Shown piece by piece: positions 1 to 6,650 of a DNA stretch of 64,000 bases. The notes under the pieces are model-generated. The model had not been told where the DNA came from. It ran no database searches and was given only the letters and a program-made list of their open reading frames with translations. The stretch lies in NCBI RefSeq assembly GCF_031326225.1, contig NZ_CP133720.1, positions 992,001 to 1,056,000 on the forward strand, in the 5' to 3' direction. Position 1 is the first letter of the stretch, and every line of letters starts with the position of its first letter. The position numbers were made by a program, and so were the translations under genes. The DNA is from Undibacterium cyanobacteriorum. Lineage in GTDB: Bacteria > Pseudomonadota > Gammaproteobacteria > Burkholderiales > Burkholderiaceae_D.

Positions 1-248
1 TCCGGACTTGCTTGAAATTTGCGCTTGCCACGAACGCCGTTTTGGTTTGCCTCAGAGATGATATAGCCTTGGCTCATCAAAGCCCTGCGTGCTGCTTCGC
101 AACCTTCTGCACTATTGCCGGGTACGGCATAAGTGAACATATCAGCGTTGCCGAATTCTTCCTTATGCATGCTGGTTTGTTTTGGTGTGCTGCAGGCACT
201 CGCAGCGATTACAAGTGCACTGATGAGGCAGATTTTGCTGGTTTGCAT
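1..248 (-). CDS. Lipoprotein, DUF2242-like (3' end outside the window)
   Basis: The reading frame starts at the ATG complementary to 246-248 and runs off the left edge, so about 82 residues are visible. The N-terminus is a lipoprotein signal: a charged start, a hydrophobic stretch, then the lipobox ASAC with the acylated cysteine at residue 19. The mature part begins with a Ser/Thr/Gln-rich linker, then a segment with 'EGCEAARRALMSQGY' and 'NGVRGKRKFQ'. This resembles the small DUF2242 lipoproteins of betaproteobacteria, whose function is unknown. It lies 114 bases downstream of the DAHP synthase gene on the same strand. I see no terminator in that gap. The lipoprotein call is firm; the family name is from memory of its style and is less certain. 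Confidence 0.6.
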   Translation of the reverse strand, partial: MQTSKICLISALVIAASACSTPKQTSMHKEEFGNADMFTYAVPGNSAEGCEAARRALMSQGYIISEANQNGVRGKRKFQASP

Positions 249-362
249 AATATCGAGGTCAAAAACAGGTGATCATTGATAGACGGAAAACCGAAACCGC
301 ATCGTATCATGTTGGAACGAGCTGAGATCTGTTTCAGTTGACCGTCTTGTCCCTGTTTTGAA

Positions 363-1427
363 TTACTGAGTAGAACGTGTACGCAAACGTTGTGCTGCCT
401 CACGAATCATTGTTTCGGTCGTGTTCCAATCAACACAAGCGTCGGTGACAGAACAACCATAGGTCATTTGAGACAAGTCTTCTGGAATTTTTTGATTGCC
501 GGCCACAAGGTTAGACTCAATCATGACACCGACCAAGGCTTGATTGCCATTCAAAATTTGATTGACAACATCCGCCATCACTAACGGTTGAAGCTCTGGT
601 TTTTTGAAACTATTCGCGTGCGAGCAATCGACCACAATATTCGCCGGCAATTTGGCTTTGGTTAGTGCCTGTTCGGCCATCGCGACCGAGACGGTATCGT
701 AATTCGGACGACCATCTCCACCACGCAATACCACATGCCCATATTGATTGCCGCTAGTACGCACGATAGAGACGCGACCTTGTCCATTTAGACCGAGGAA
801 GGCGTGTGGATGAGAAGCCGACAGAATCGCATTAATCGCAATGCTGATATCTCCATCGGTGCCATTTTTAAAGCCGACCGGTGTCGACAGACCAGAGGAC
901 ATTTCTCGATGGGTTTGTGATTCGGTGGTGCGTGCGCCAATTGCTGTCCATGCGATCAAGTCACCCAGATATTGAGGAGAAATTGGGTCGAGTGCCTCAG
1001 TTGCTGTGGGCAAGCCTAGTTCGCATACATCGAGCAAGAATTGACGGGCCTTTTCCATGCCAATATCGACTTGAAAAGAGTCATCCATAAAAGGATCATT
1101 GATATAGCCTTTCCATCCCGTGGTGGTGCGCGGTTTTTCAAAATAGACCCGCATCACCAATAACATACTATCGGCCACTTCCGCTTGCAGTGCTTTAAGG
1201 CGACGCGCGTAATCGAGGCCCGCCACGGGGTCATGAATCGAACACGGACCTACCACTACAAAAATGCGTTTGTCTTTGCGATCAAGAATCTCTTTCAGCG
1301 CCTGACGTCCCGCATCAACCACATCGGCGGCATGCTCCGAAATGGGTAAGCGTGCATGCAATTCTTCCGGCGTTGGCATCGGCGCGAACGAGGTGATATT
1401 AATATTTTCGAGATCTTGGCTATTCAT
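363..1427 (-). CDS. aroG: 3-deoxy-7-phosphoheptulonate synthase, class I (AroG/F/H type)
   Basis: This cytoplasmic enzyme condenses phosphoenolpyruvate with erythrose 4-phosphate to DAHP, the first step of the shikimate pathway to aromatic amino acids. I start it at the ATG at 1427 (MNSQDLENIN), giving 354 residues, close to the 350 of E. coli AroG; the frame stays open further upstream but that part has no family resemblance. Visible landmarks are GPCSIHD at residues 60-66, with Cys62 matching the metal-ligand cysteine of the family, RVYFEKPRTTTGW near 93-105 for substrate phosphate binding, and DCSHANSFKK further on, with a metal-binding histidine. Which aromatic amino acid inhibits it (Phe, Tyr or Trp) cannot be read from the sequence with confidence, so the symbol stands for the class. 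Confidence 0.93.
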   Translation of the reverse strand: MNSQDLENINITSFAPMPTPEELHARLPISEHAADVVDAGRQALKEILDRKDKRIFVVVGPCSIHDPVAGLDYARRLKALQAEVADSMLLVMRVYFEKPRTTTGWKGYINDPFMDDSFQVDIGMEKARQFLLDVCELGLPTATEALDPISPQYLGDLIAWTAIGARTTESQTHREMSSGLSTPVGFKNGTDGDISIAINAILSASHPHAFLGLNGQGRVSIVRTSGNQYGHVVLRGGDGRPNYDTVSVAMAEQALTKAKLPANIVVDCSHANSFKKPELQPLVMADVVNQILNGNQALVGVMIESNLVAGNQKIPEDLSQMTYGCSVTDACVDWNTTETMIREAAQRLRTRSTQ

Positions 1428-1680
1428 GGCAGGTACAGGAAAGAAGTAAACAAGGGAATAAAATCGTGAATAAATAAGAGAGAGAAAGTGACGCCTCATT
1501 ATAGATGATGCATCGCACAAATGCTGTGCACAAATCGCGTAAAACGATGACGAAATATTATCAATTGGCGGCGAATCTACCCCGCAGTCGTTTGCATTTG
1601 TAATCGAAAACAAAAAATAGGCCTGTTTTTCAGTCTTGCTTCGGACTTTCGAAAGTCATCAGTCCGCAGACAATAGCAAC

Positions 1681-2241
1681 ATGCAATTCGTCAAGGGTAA
1701 GGCTATGAGGCAATCAAATCGGCTGGCAAGTAGAAATCAAAACATACAAGCTTTGGATCCACGGGCTTTGCGTGGCATTCCTGGTCATATTTACGTTTTA
1801 CGAAATTCTGCATTGAAAGCGGGTTTGGTTCATATTGGCATGTCGCGCCGTGGTGGATGGGCCAAAGCCTTAGAACTTAATCGTGATAAGAGCAATTTAA
1901 TTCCGGGGAAGTATGAGTGTGTATTTGAAGCTAGAGCGCAAGATAGCGGCGCAGCATTAGAAGCCTTATGGCGCATTCTGCATCATGCGCGTCAAGGTGG
2001 CGGGCTACTGGATTTTTTTGAAATTGATGAGGCCAGTGCAGCGCATCTAGTGCAACGTTGCATCGATCAGGCGGATCTCCATTTTCGTGAAAATTTTGGC
2101 CAAGATATTGCCGATCGGGCGTATCGCCATTACGACTTAGAAGCTGAGACCTCTGACCATGTAAAGGGGGATGCGGCGTTGATCTCGGATGAGCCTATCC
2201 GTGAAGGTATTTTTAAGAAAGCCTTGTCATGGTTGAGTTAA
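1681..2241 (+). CDS. Small protein with a T5orf172/GIY-YIG-like domain
   Basis: I do not know its cellular role. The core has the pattern of the T5orf172 (Mug113) branch of the GIY-YIG nuclease superfamily: 'GHIYVLRNS', then 'VHIGMSRRGGWAKALEL', an acidic/Ala segment ending in 'ALEALWRILHHAR', and 'LLDFFEID'. In the family these correspond to the GIY-YIG-like strands, the arginine-bearing helix, the E..LH helix and the final EfF motif. The start is uncertain. The frame is open from 1636; ATGs lie at 1681 and 1705, and the one at 1705 has GGTAAGG just upstream. It stands alone between divergent aroG and the proline-rich gene, with no restriction or phage genes nearby, so a housekeeping nucleic-acid role is as likely as a selfish one. 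Confidence 0.6.
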   Translation: MQFVKGKAMRQSNRLASRNQNIQALDPRALRGIPGHIYVLRNSALKAGLVHIGMSRRGGWAKALELNRDKSNLIPGKYECVFEARAQDSGAALEALWRILHHARQGGGLLDFFEIDEASAAHLVQRCIDQADLHFRENFGQDIADRAYRHYDLEAETSDHVKGDAALISDEPIREGIFKKALSWLS

Positions 2242-2345
2242 ACCATTCTGCGATCCATTCCGCAACACCATCACCATTTTCACGCTCGTTTTGGTCTTCT
2301 TACATGAGTCAGTCCGACGCATAAAAAAGAGCTTGCTCTATGTAT

Positions 2346-2379
2346 TGATCGATCGATGGATCGATGAATCGATGAATCG
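2346..2379. repeat. Short GATCGAT/GATGAATC simple repeat
   Basis: The stretch consists of overlapping GATCGAT and ATCGATGA units in the gap between the T5orf172-like gene and the proline-rich gene. No function is evident. Confidence 0.5.
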
Positions 2380-2404
2380 CTTAGGCAAGCCCTCTCTCTC
2401 TGAC

Positions 2405-2962
2405 TTAGTGCTCAATCATGAGTTGGCGGACTTGAAAAGTAGGCTTGCCTTTGATTGTGCGGCAGCTACCCCGATAATATTCGGCTGAGTTCGGGCGATA
2501 TTCCACTGTTTCACCCTCTTGTTTGCCTTGGCAAGCGGCATGTGCTTGCGCGGGCACTTTGATTTTTGGCGGTGGTGGAGGTGCTGGTGGTGGCGGTGGT
2601 GGCGGAAGCATTTCGTCATCGATGTCTGGAAGTGCTGGCAGCTCAGGAGCAGATGGCGCATCTGGTAGTGCTGGTGCATCAGGTGGGGCAGGTGGTGCTG
2701 GCGGTAGCGGTGGTAGTGGTGGTAGTGGCGGGGGTGTCGCGCCTGATGTCATTGGTGCTATCGGCGCTATCGGTGCCATCGGAGCGAGCGGTTTCATCGG
2801 GCTTAGTTTTGATTTTTCATTGAACGAATCAGCCGATGGCTTTTGATTTTGATTGCTCGAGGTCGCTGGTGATGGATCTTGTTTTTCGTTTTGCGAAGCG
2901 GCTGTGGTGAATTGGCACAACAGTGTTACCGCAATAAGAATGGGAATGGTTTTGGAACCCAT
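2405..2962 (-). CDS. Secreted proline-rich protein next to a BaeSR-like system
   Basis: Not a protein I recognise by name. It is 185 residues: a Sec signal peptide (residues 1 to about 23, no lipobox), a polar linker, a Pro/Ala-rich region (about 56-137, including a run of PPLPP repeats, an acidic IDDEM island and a second polyproline run), and a compact C-terminal piece with two cysteines (144 and 167) in the arrangement AHAACQGK...GSC, probably a disulfide in the periplasm. Similar C-terminal motifs occur, as I recall, in small secreted proteins of other proteobacteria, without a named function. AGGAG lies 8 bases before the ATG. The gene is 144 bases downstream of the response regulator, with a BaeR-box-like element in the gap. 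I infer an envelope-stress effector or a ligand of the adjacent sensor. Confidence 0.75.
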   Translation of the reverse strand: MGSKTIPILIAVTLLCQFTTAASQNEKQDPSPATSSNQNQKPSADSFNEKSKLSPMKPLAPMAPIAPIAPMTSGATPPPLPPLPPLPPAPPAPPDAPALPDAPSAPELPALPDIDDEMLPPPPPPPAPPPPPKIKVPAQAHAACQGKQEGETVEYRPNSAEYYRGSCRTIKGKPTFQVRQLMIEH

Positions 2963-2989
2963 GTTTTTCTCCTAGTTGAGCTTGGTATC

Positions 2990-3025
2990 AAATGACGTCA
3001 GCGTAAATGACGTAGTATCGATACT
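2990..3025. promoter_or_regulatory. Direct repeat AAATGACGT x2 and palindrome AGTATCGATACT
   Basis: Two copies of AAATGACGT start at 2990 and 3005 (15-bp period) and are followed at 3014-3025 by the perfect 12-bp palindrome AGTATCGATACT. All lie in the leader of the proline-rich gene, between the response regulator and its start. They may be transcription-factor sites or an RNA leader structure; no protein can be assigned. Confidence 0.35.
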
Positions 3026-3030
3026 GATCT

Positions 3031-3057
3031 CAGATTGTGGAGAAAGTATGGAGCCAG
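3031..3057 (-). promoter_or_regulatory. BaeR-box-like element before the proline-rich gene
   Basis: Read on the minus strand, the stretch contains CTTTCTCCACAATCTG, which agrees well with the E. coli BaeR box as I remember it (TTTTTCTCCATDATTGGC). A weaker copy of the half-site (GGAGCC on the plus strand at 3050) is spaced 11 bases away, one helical turn. It lies 70-95 bases before the start of the proline-rich gene, in the right place for an activator site. The match is by eye. Confidence 0.45.
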
Positions 3058-3106
3058 CGTTGGTAAGGACGTTAGCAAGTACCTTGGTAATCAAAGAATA
3101 CAAAAA

Positions 3107-3817
3107 TTAAAATCCCGTTTTCTTCTCCTGTGTTTCAAGATCAAAACGATACCCGAGCCCATAGATGGAATGAATGGCAGGTATATCCGGTATCACCGCA
3201 TCAATCTTCTTTCTGAGATTTTTGATGTGACTATCAATGGCACGGTCAGTCACATCAATGCAATCTTGTCCCAACTTGTCGAGCAGTTGCGCACGCGAAA
3301 AAACTTGTCCTGGCGCACGCAATAAACTCAACAGCAATACATATTCACTACGCGTCAGATCAAGCGTAGTGCCAGCGATCTTGATGCTTTGTGTGGACTC
3401 ATTCCACTCGTAAGTTAGTACAGACTTTGAAGGCGATGCAGGATTCGAATACTGGCAGCGTCGCAAGATAGTTTTGATGCGAGCGACTAATTCGCGCGGA
3501 CTAAATGGCTTGCACATATAGTCGTCTGCACCCGCTTCGAGTCCGAGCAATCGATCGATCTCCTCGACTTTTGCAGTAAGCATTAGTAGCGGGAGATTCG
3601 AAACACGACGTAGCTCTTTGCATACGCTCAAGCCGTCCAGCCCTGGTAGCATCAGATCAAGCACGACGAAATCGGGTGGTGCCGATTTGATCGCTGCCAG
3701 CGCCACTAATCCATCGTTGAATATCGACACTTGAAAGCCTGCGTGTTTTAAATAATCGAGCAAGAGCGCGGCCAAATCTGCTTCGTCTTCCACCACCATA
3801 ACATGTTGCTGATTCAT
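3107..3817 (-). CDS. baeR: Response regulator, OmpR/PhoB family, BaeR-like
   Basis: A cytoplasmic DNA-binding response regulator of 236 residues. The receiver domain (about 1-120) has the acidic pair E10/D11, the phospho-acceptor Asp54 in VVLDLMLPG, the conserved T/K positions in LMLTAKVEEIDRLLGLEAGADDY and the KPFSPRELVARIKTILRR ending. The winged-helix effector domain (about 135-230) includes DRAIDSHIKNLRKKID and YGLGYRFD. The text of the receiver is strikingly like E. coli BaeR, which controls multidrug efflux and spy in envelope stress. It overlaps the kinase gene by 4 bases, so the two are translationally coupled, kinase first as in baeS-baeR. Its targets here probably include its own operon and the proline-rich gene; no MdtABC-type pump is in the window. 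Confidence 0.88.
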   Translation of the reverse strand: MNQQHVMVVEDEADLAALLLDYLKHAGFQVSIFNDGLVALAAIKSAPPDFVVLDLMLPGLDGLSVCKELRRVSNLPLLMLTAKVEEIDRLLGLEAGADDYMCKPFSPRELVARIKTILRRCQYSNPASPSKSVLTYEWNESTQSIKIAGTTLDLTRSEYVLLLSLLRAPGQVFSRAQLLDKLGQDCIDVTDRAIDSHIKNLRKKIDAVIPDIPAIHSIYGLGYRFDLETQEKKTGF

Positions 3818-5523
3818 CGTGCTTGCCCTTTCTCTGCAGCAGGTGTTCGCGGTGTGTGTTTAGGTAAACTGATTTGCACCGCCAAACCACCAAGACGCGA
3901 TGGCTGAAACTGAATTTGCCCGCCATGCGCTTGAACAATACGGACGCATAAAGACAGGCCGAGACCGCTACCGCCATGCTGTCGACTACGTCCTGCGTCC
4001 GGGCGATAGAAGCGTTGTCCGAGTTGTTGTAACTGATCTTGACTCAGCCCCGGTGCGCTATCTTCTACGAGAATCTGAATCGAATTCAGATCTTCCGTCA
4101 GACTGAGCGCGACTTCACCGGGAGCGGCTGTGTAACGAATGGCATTCTCGATTAGGTTCGACAAAACTTGAGTGAGTCTTGCTCGGTCAAGTTGAAGCAT
4201 CAGTGATTCATGATGTCGGTGATCAAAGCTGAAGTGCAAATTGGCGCGTTTCAATTTCTCTTCGTAGCCACGACTGACTTCGTCTAAGCAGGCGACCAGA
4301 TCGACTTCTTCTAGGTGCAACTGGTAGGATTCAGCATCGATTTGCGCGTGCAGATAGAGGTCGTTGATGAGTTTGTCGAGTGCGAGAATTTGGCGTAGAA
4401 GAAGCTCAAGATTTTCTGGCGTCGGTGTCCTCACGCCATCTTGAAAAGCTTCAATCTGAGCGCGAATTACCGAGACCGGCGTGCGTAGTTCGTGCGAAGT
4501 ATCGGCAACCCATAGGCGCCTTTCTTTTTCTATGCTTTCCAGTTTTTCGGCGAGGAGGTTAAAGTTGTCGGCCAACTCGCCAAGTTCGTCGCTTCGTCGT
4601 ATCTCAAGACGGGTTGCGTATCGTCCCTGTGCGAGTTGTTGCGTTCCGTCTCGCAAGCGTATTAGTGGTCGTCGAAAATGGATTGCAAGAATGGTGGCCA
4701 AAATAGCGCTCAAGATTACGCTGAAGATGACGAAGCGGATGATGGTATCGCGATAGGCATTGAGAAATCGTGCTGTGATCTCATCTGGGCGATTATTGCT
4801 TCGTTTTACAACGAGATAGCCAATCAACTTTCCATATGCGTACAGTGCACGTTGATCCTGTCCAATGTGGTTCTCTCTCAGTCCAGCAAGGTAATTTGAG
4901 TGCTGGTCAAGTAGCGTCACGCGCAGATACAAATCGCCATGTTTCGCGAGCAGGTTCGGGTCGGCAGCGATGTAAGGATCAGGTTCAGAGAGTGGATCTA
5001 AGTTGCTAGGCAAGGGCGGTAATGGTGGGGGTGGTGGCGGCGCTGGTGGTGCAGCAGGTGCAGCAGGTGCAGCAGGTGCAGCAGGTGCAGGCGCTGCTGG
5101 AGCGACCGACGATATGGCTGCAACGGCTTGTTTCGGCGCGATTGGTGGTGTCTTGGAGGTTTTGGGCGCAAGTGGAGCATGTGGTGAATGTGGGGTAAGC
5201 GGAGGAATTGGTGGCAGCGGCTGAGTCGGTTTTGCCTCGCTTCGTTTTTCAACTCTTTCTTGGTTGAGTCGATTGAAACTCTCCCCAAACCAATAGCGAC
5301 GCTCTTCGGCTGATGTGGGAAGAAAAGACCAGTCGCCTTTTTGTGTATAGGATGAGCTGATGTCGTTGGCAACTTCATCCAGACGATCGAGGTCGATCTT
5401 GACGGTGTAGTCGGAGAACACATTGAGTACACTGCCGCTTAAAAGCAAGAGGCTAATTGCGGCGACCGCAAAGCTGGAGCAGAGTAAGGCGAGGAAGAGG
5501 CGCAAGCCAATCGGAAATTTCAC
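3814..5523 (-). CDS. baeS: Sensor histidine kinase, BaeS-like, with a Pro/Ala-rich periplasmic insert
   Basis: A 569-residue inner-membrane kinase. TM1 is at about 8-32, the periplasmic region at 33-260, TM2 at 261-283, HAMP at 284-336 and the H-box DTSHELRTP with phospho-acceptor His344. A HATPase domain follows, with the N-box LIENAIRY, DSAPGLS and GGSGLGLSL. The cytoplasmic half is close to E. coli BaeS (467 residues). The extra length is in the periplasmic domain: residues 98-172 are a Pro/Ala tract (PLPPIPPL, then repeated APA units, then polyproline), partly encoded by a 9-bp tandem repeat. The flanks (YTQKGDWSFL before, LLDQHSNYLAG after) still align with the BaeS sensor region, so the tract looks like an insertion into a normal sensor. 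Three BaeR-like boxes lie upstream. Confidence 0.87.
   Translation of the reverse strand: MKFPIGLRLFLALLCSSFAVAAISLLLLSGSVLNVFSDYTVKIDLDRLDEVANDISSSYTQKGDWSFLPTSAEERRYWFGESFNRLNQERVEKRSEAKPTQPLPPIPPLTPHSPHAPLAPKTSKTPPIAPKQAVAAISSVAPAAPAPAAPAAPAAPAAPPAPPPPPPLPPLPSNLDPLSEPDPYIAADPNLLAKHGDLYLRVTLLDQHSNYLAGLRENHIGQDQRALYAYGKLIGYLVVKRSNNRPDEITARFLNAYRDTIIRFVIFSVILSAILATILAIHFRRPLIRLRDGTQQLAQGRYATRLEIRRSDELGELADNFNLLAEKLESIEKERRLWVADTSHELRTPVSVIRAQIEAFQDGVRTPTPENLELLLRQILALDKLINDLYLHAQIDAESYQLHLEEVDLVACLDEVSRGYEEKLKRANLHFSFDHRHHESLMLQLDRARLTQVLSNLIENAIRYTAAPGEVALSLTEDLNSIQILVEDSAPGLSQDQLQQLGQRFYRPDAGRSRQHGGSGLGLSLCVRIVQAHGGQIQFQPSRLGGLAVQISLPKHTPRTPAAEKGQAR
5048..5090. repeat. 9-bp tandem repeat (GGTGCAGCA, about 4.7 copies) inside the kinase gene
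   Basis: The unit GGTGCAGCA is repeated head to tail and codes on the minus strand for successive Ala-Pro-Ala units of the kinase's periplasmic tract. Since the unit is three codons, copy-number change would lengthen or shorten the tract without breaking the frame. Confidence 0.85.
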
Positions 5524-5642
5524 GTTAGCACCTAGTTGATGATCTGGTGCCGAGTGTAAAGTCTCAGGTCTGGCTTGCCAAGCTTGGTCGGAAAATTAAA
5601 GCGATTCGCTCAGTTTTTTCCAACAAGTTTTCAGGTCTGCAG

Positions 5643-5683
5643 CGCTCTCCGTGGTTTCTCCTTAGTTTCTCCATTGTTTCTCC
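5643..5683. promoter_or_regulatory. Three GTTTCTCC repeats with 11-bp spacing (BaeR-like boxes) upstream of the kinase gene
   Basis: GTTTCTCC occurs at 5654-5661, 5665-5672 and 5676-5683, exactly 11 bases apart, with a decayed fourth copy (CGCTCTCC) at 5643-5650. Direct repeats of one helical turn are the usual binding pattern of OmpR-family regulators. The middle copy reads TTTCTCCATTGTT and agrees with the core of the E. coli BaeR box (TTTTTCTCCATDATTGGC, recalled). The array is 120-160 bases before the kinase start, suited to autoregulation. Confidence 0.6.
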
Positions 5684-5738
5684 ACATTCTGTGGATACAC
5701 TATTTTTGCGAGAGCTCCATTGCGCTGGGATGATGCGT

Positions 5739-6530
5739 CTATGGACGGAAGCGATAATGTTCCTGCGTAAACAAATCAATGCCACATTGAAGGTTTTCGA
5801 TCCAGTCTAAGAAGGCGGGAATCGCTTCGCCGACCATGTAGCGACCATGCTGCGGCACCAGCATCGAAACTTCCATATTGCGCACCATATTGACCCAAAA
5901 GCGGCAAACTTTGTTCGAAACCATATAACGTTTATGAAAGCCGCTCATCGTATGGAGCTGGTCATAAAACTCGTCTTTGGTGGCGATCGGTTTAGTGATG
6001 GTTTTTGCTTCGACCAAGGATGCGCCCATGTCTCCAGTAAACAAAATCTTCGACGTGCGATCGTAAAACTGGAAGTTACCTTCAGCGTGGAGAAAATGCG
6101 CAGGTATCGCGTACAGAGTTGAGGCGCCGAGTTGCACCCCAGTACCTTCATCGGGAATGCCAATGATACGGCCGTCAGCGCGATTGAGATTGCAAAAATG
6201 GGGAACGAAACGCGACCACAAATTTGAAACGTACAGTTTGCATTGGGTACTAAACAGCCATTTATCGAGGGCGCCGATAATGTCCGGATCTTGATGGGAG
6301 GCGAATAAATATTTGAGATCTTTTTTCTGCAGATATTTGGTCATCGCCAGTGTGAGCGGATTGTAGGTGATGTTGCCGGACGGGTCGATCAAAGTACCTT
6401 CGCCATTCGAGACGATGAGAAACTGATTGGCTTGGACGGCCTCTTCGACATCGTCCGTTACCAAATCATTAAACATTAGGCAAATATGTTTGCCATCATT
6501 GTAAAGTTCAATCGCCACGTGCACCCCCAT
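5739..6530 (-). CDS. ODP-family metallo-beta-lactamase-fold protein (oxygen-binding diiron type)
   Basis: A 263-residue cytoplasmic protein with the metallo-beta-lactamase fold of flavodiiron proteins but no flavodoxin domain. Metal-ligand motifs can be followed in order: ASHQDPDIIGAL (the H-x-D-x-D site that replaces HxHxDH), PAHFLHAEGNFQFYD, LFTGDMGA and LVPQHGR. This order and the variant first motif match the ODP family, where a diiron site binds oxygen and often acts as an oxygen sensor next to signalling proteins, rather than hydrolysing a substrate. No redox partner is adjacent. A ferredoxin-coupled or sensing role are both open. It is a single gene between the two-component system and ggt. 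Confidence 0.75.
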   Translation of the reverse strand: MGVHVAIELYNDGKHICLMFNDLVTDDVEEAVQANQFLIVSNGEGTLIDPSGNITYNPLTLAMTKYLQKKDLKYLFASHQDPDIIGALDKWLFSTQCKLYVSNLWSRFVPHFCNLNRADGRIIGIPDEGTGVQLGASTLYAIPAHFLHAEGNFQFYDRTSKILFTGDMGASLVEAKTITKPIATKDEFYDQLHTMSGFHKRYMVSNKVCRFWVNMVRNMEVSMLVPQHGRYMVGEAIPAFLDWIENLQCGIDLFTQEHYRFRP

Positions 6531-6650
6531 TATTCTGTACGAGGGTTCGATTTTAGTGGGGCTGAGAAATGCTTTCTTGATTTGGATTAAGAATCATTCT
6601 CGTGCCGTTGACTTTGAACGACACGAGTGCAGATCCTTTTCGAGGGTAAA

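Noticed and set aside
2523..2846. Glycine-rich, collagen-like ORF on the plus strand
   Set aside because: It is the complement of the proline-rich region of the minus-strand gene, which has a signal peptide and a good ribosome site; GGN/CCN repeats stay open on both strands.
5048..5090. Phase variation by slippage in the kinase repeat
   Set aside because: The unit is 9 bases, so copy-number change cannot shift the frame or switch the gene off.
5003..5224. Glycine/alanine-rich ORF on the plus strand
   Set aside because: It is the antisense of the Pro/Ala tract of the kinase gene.
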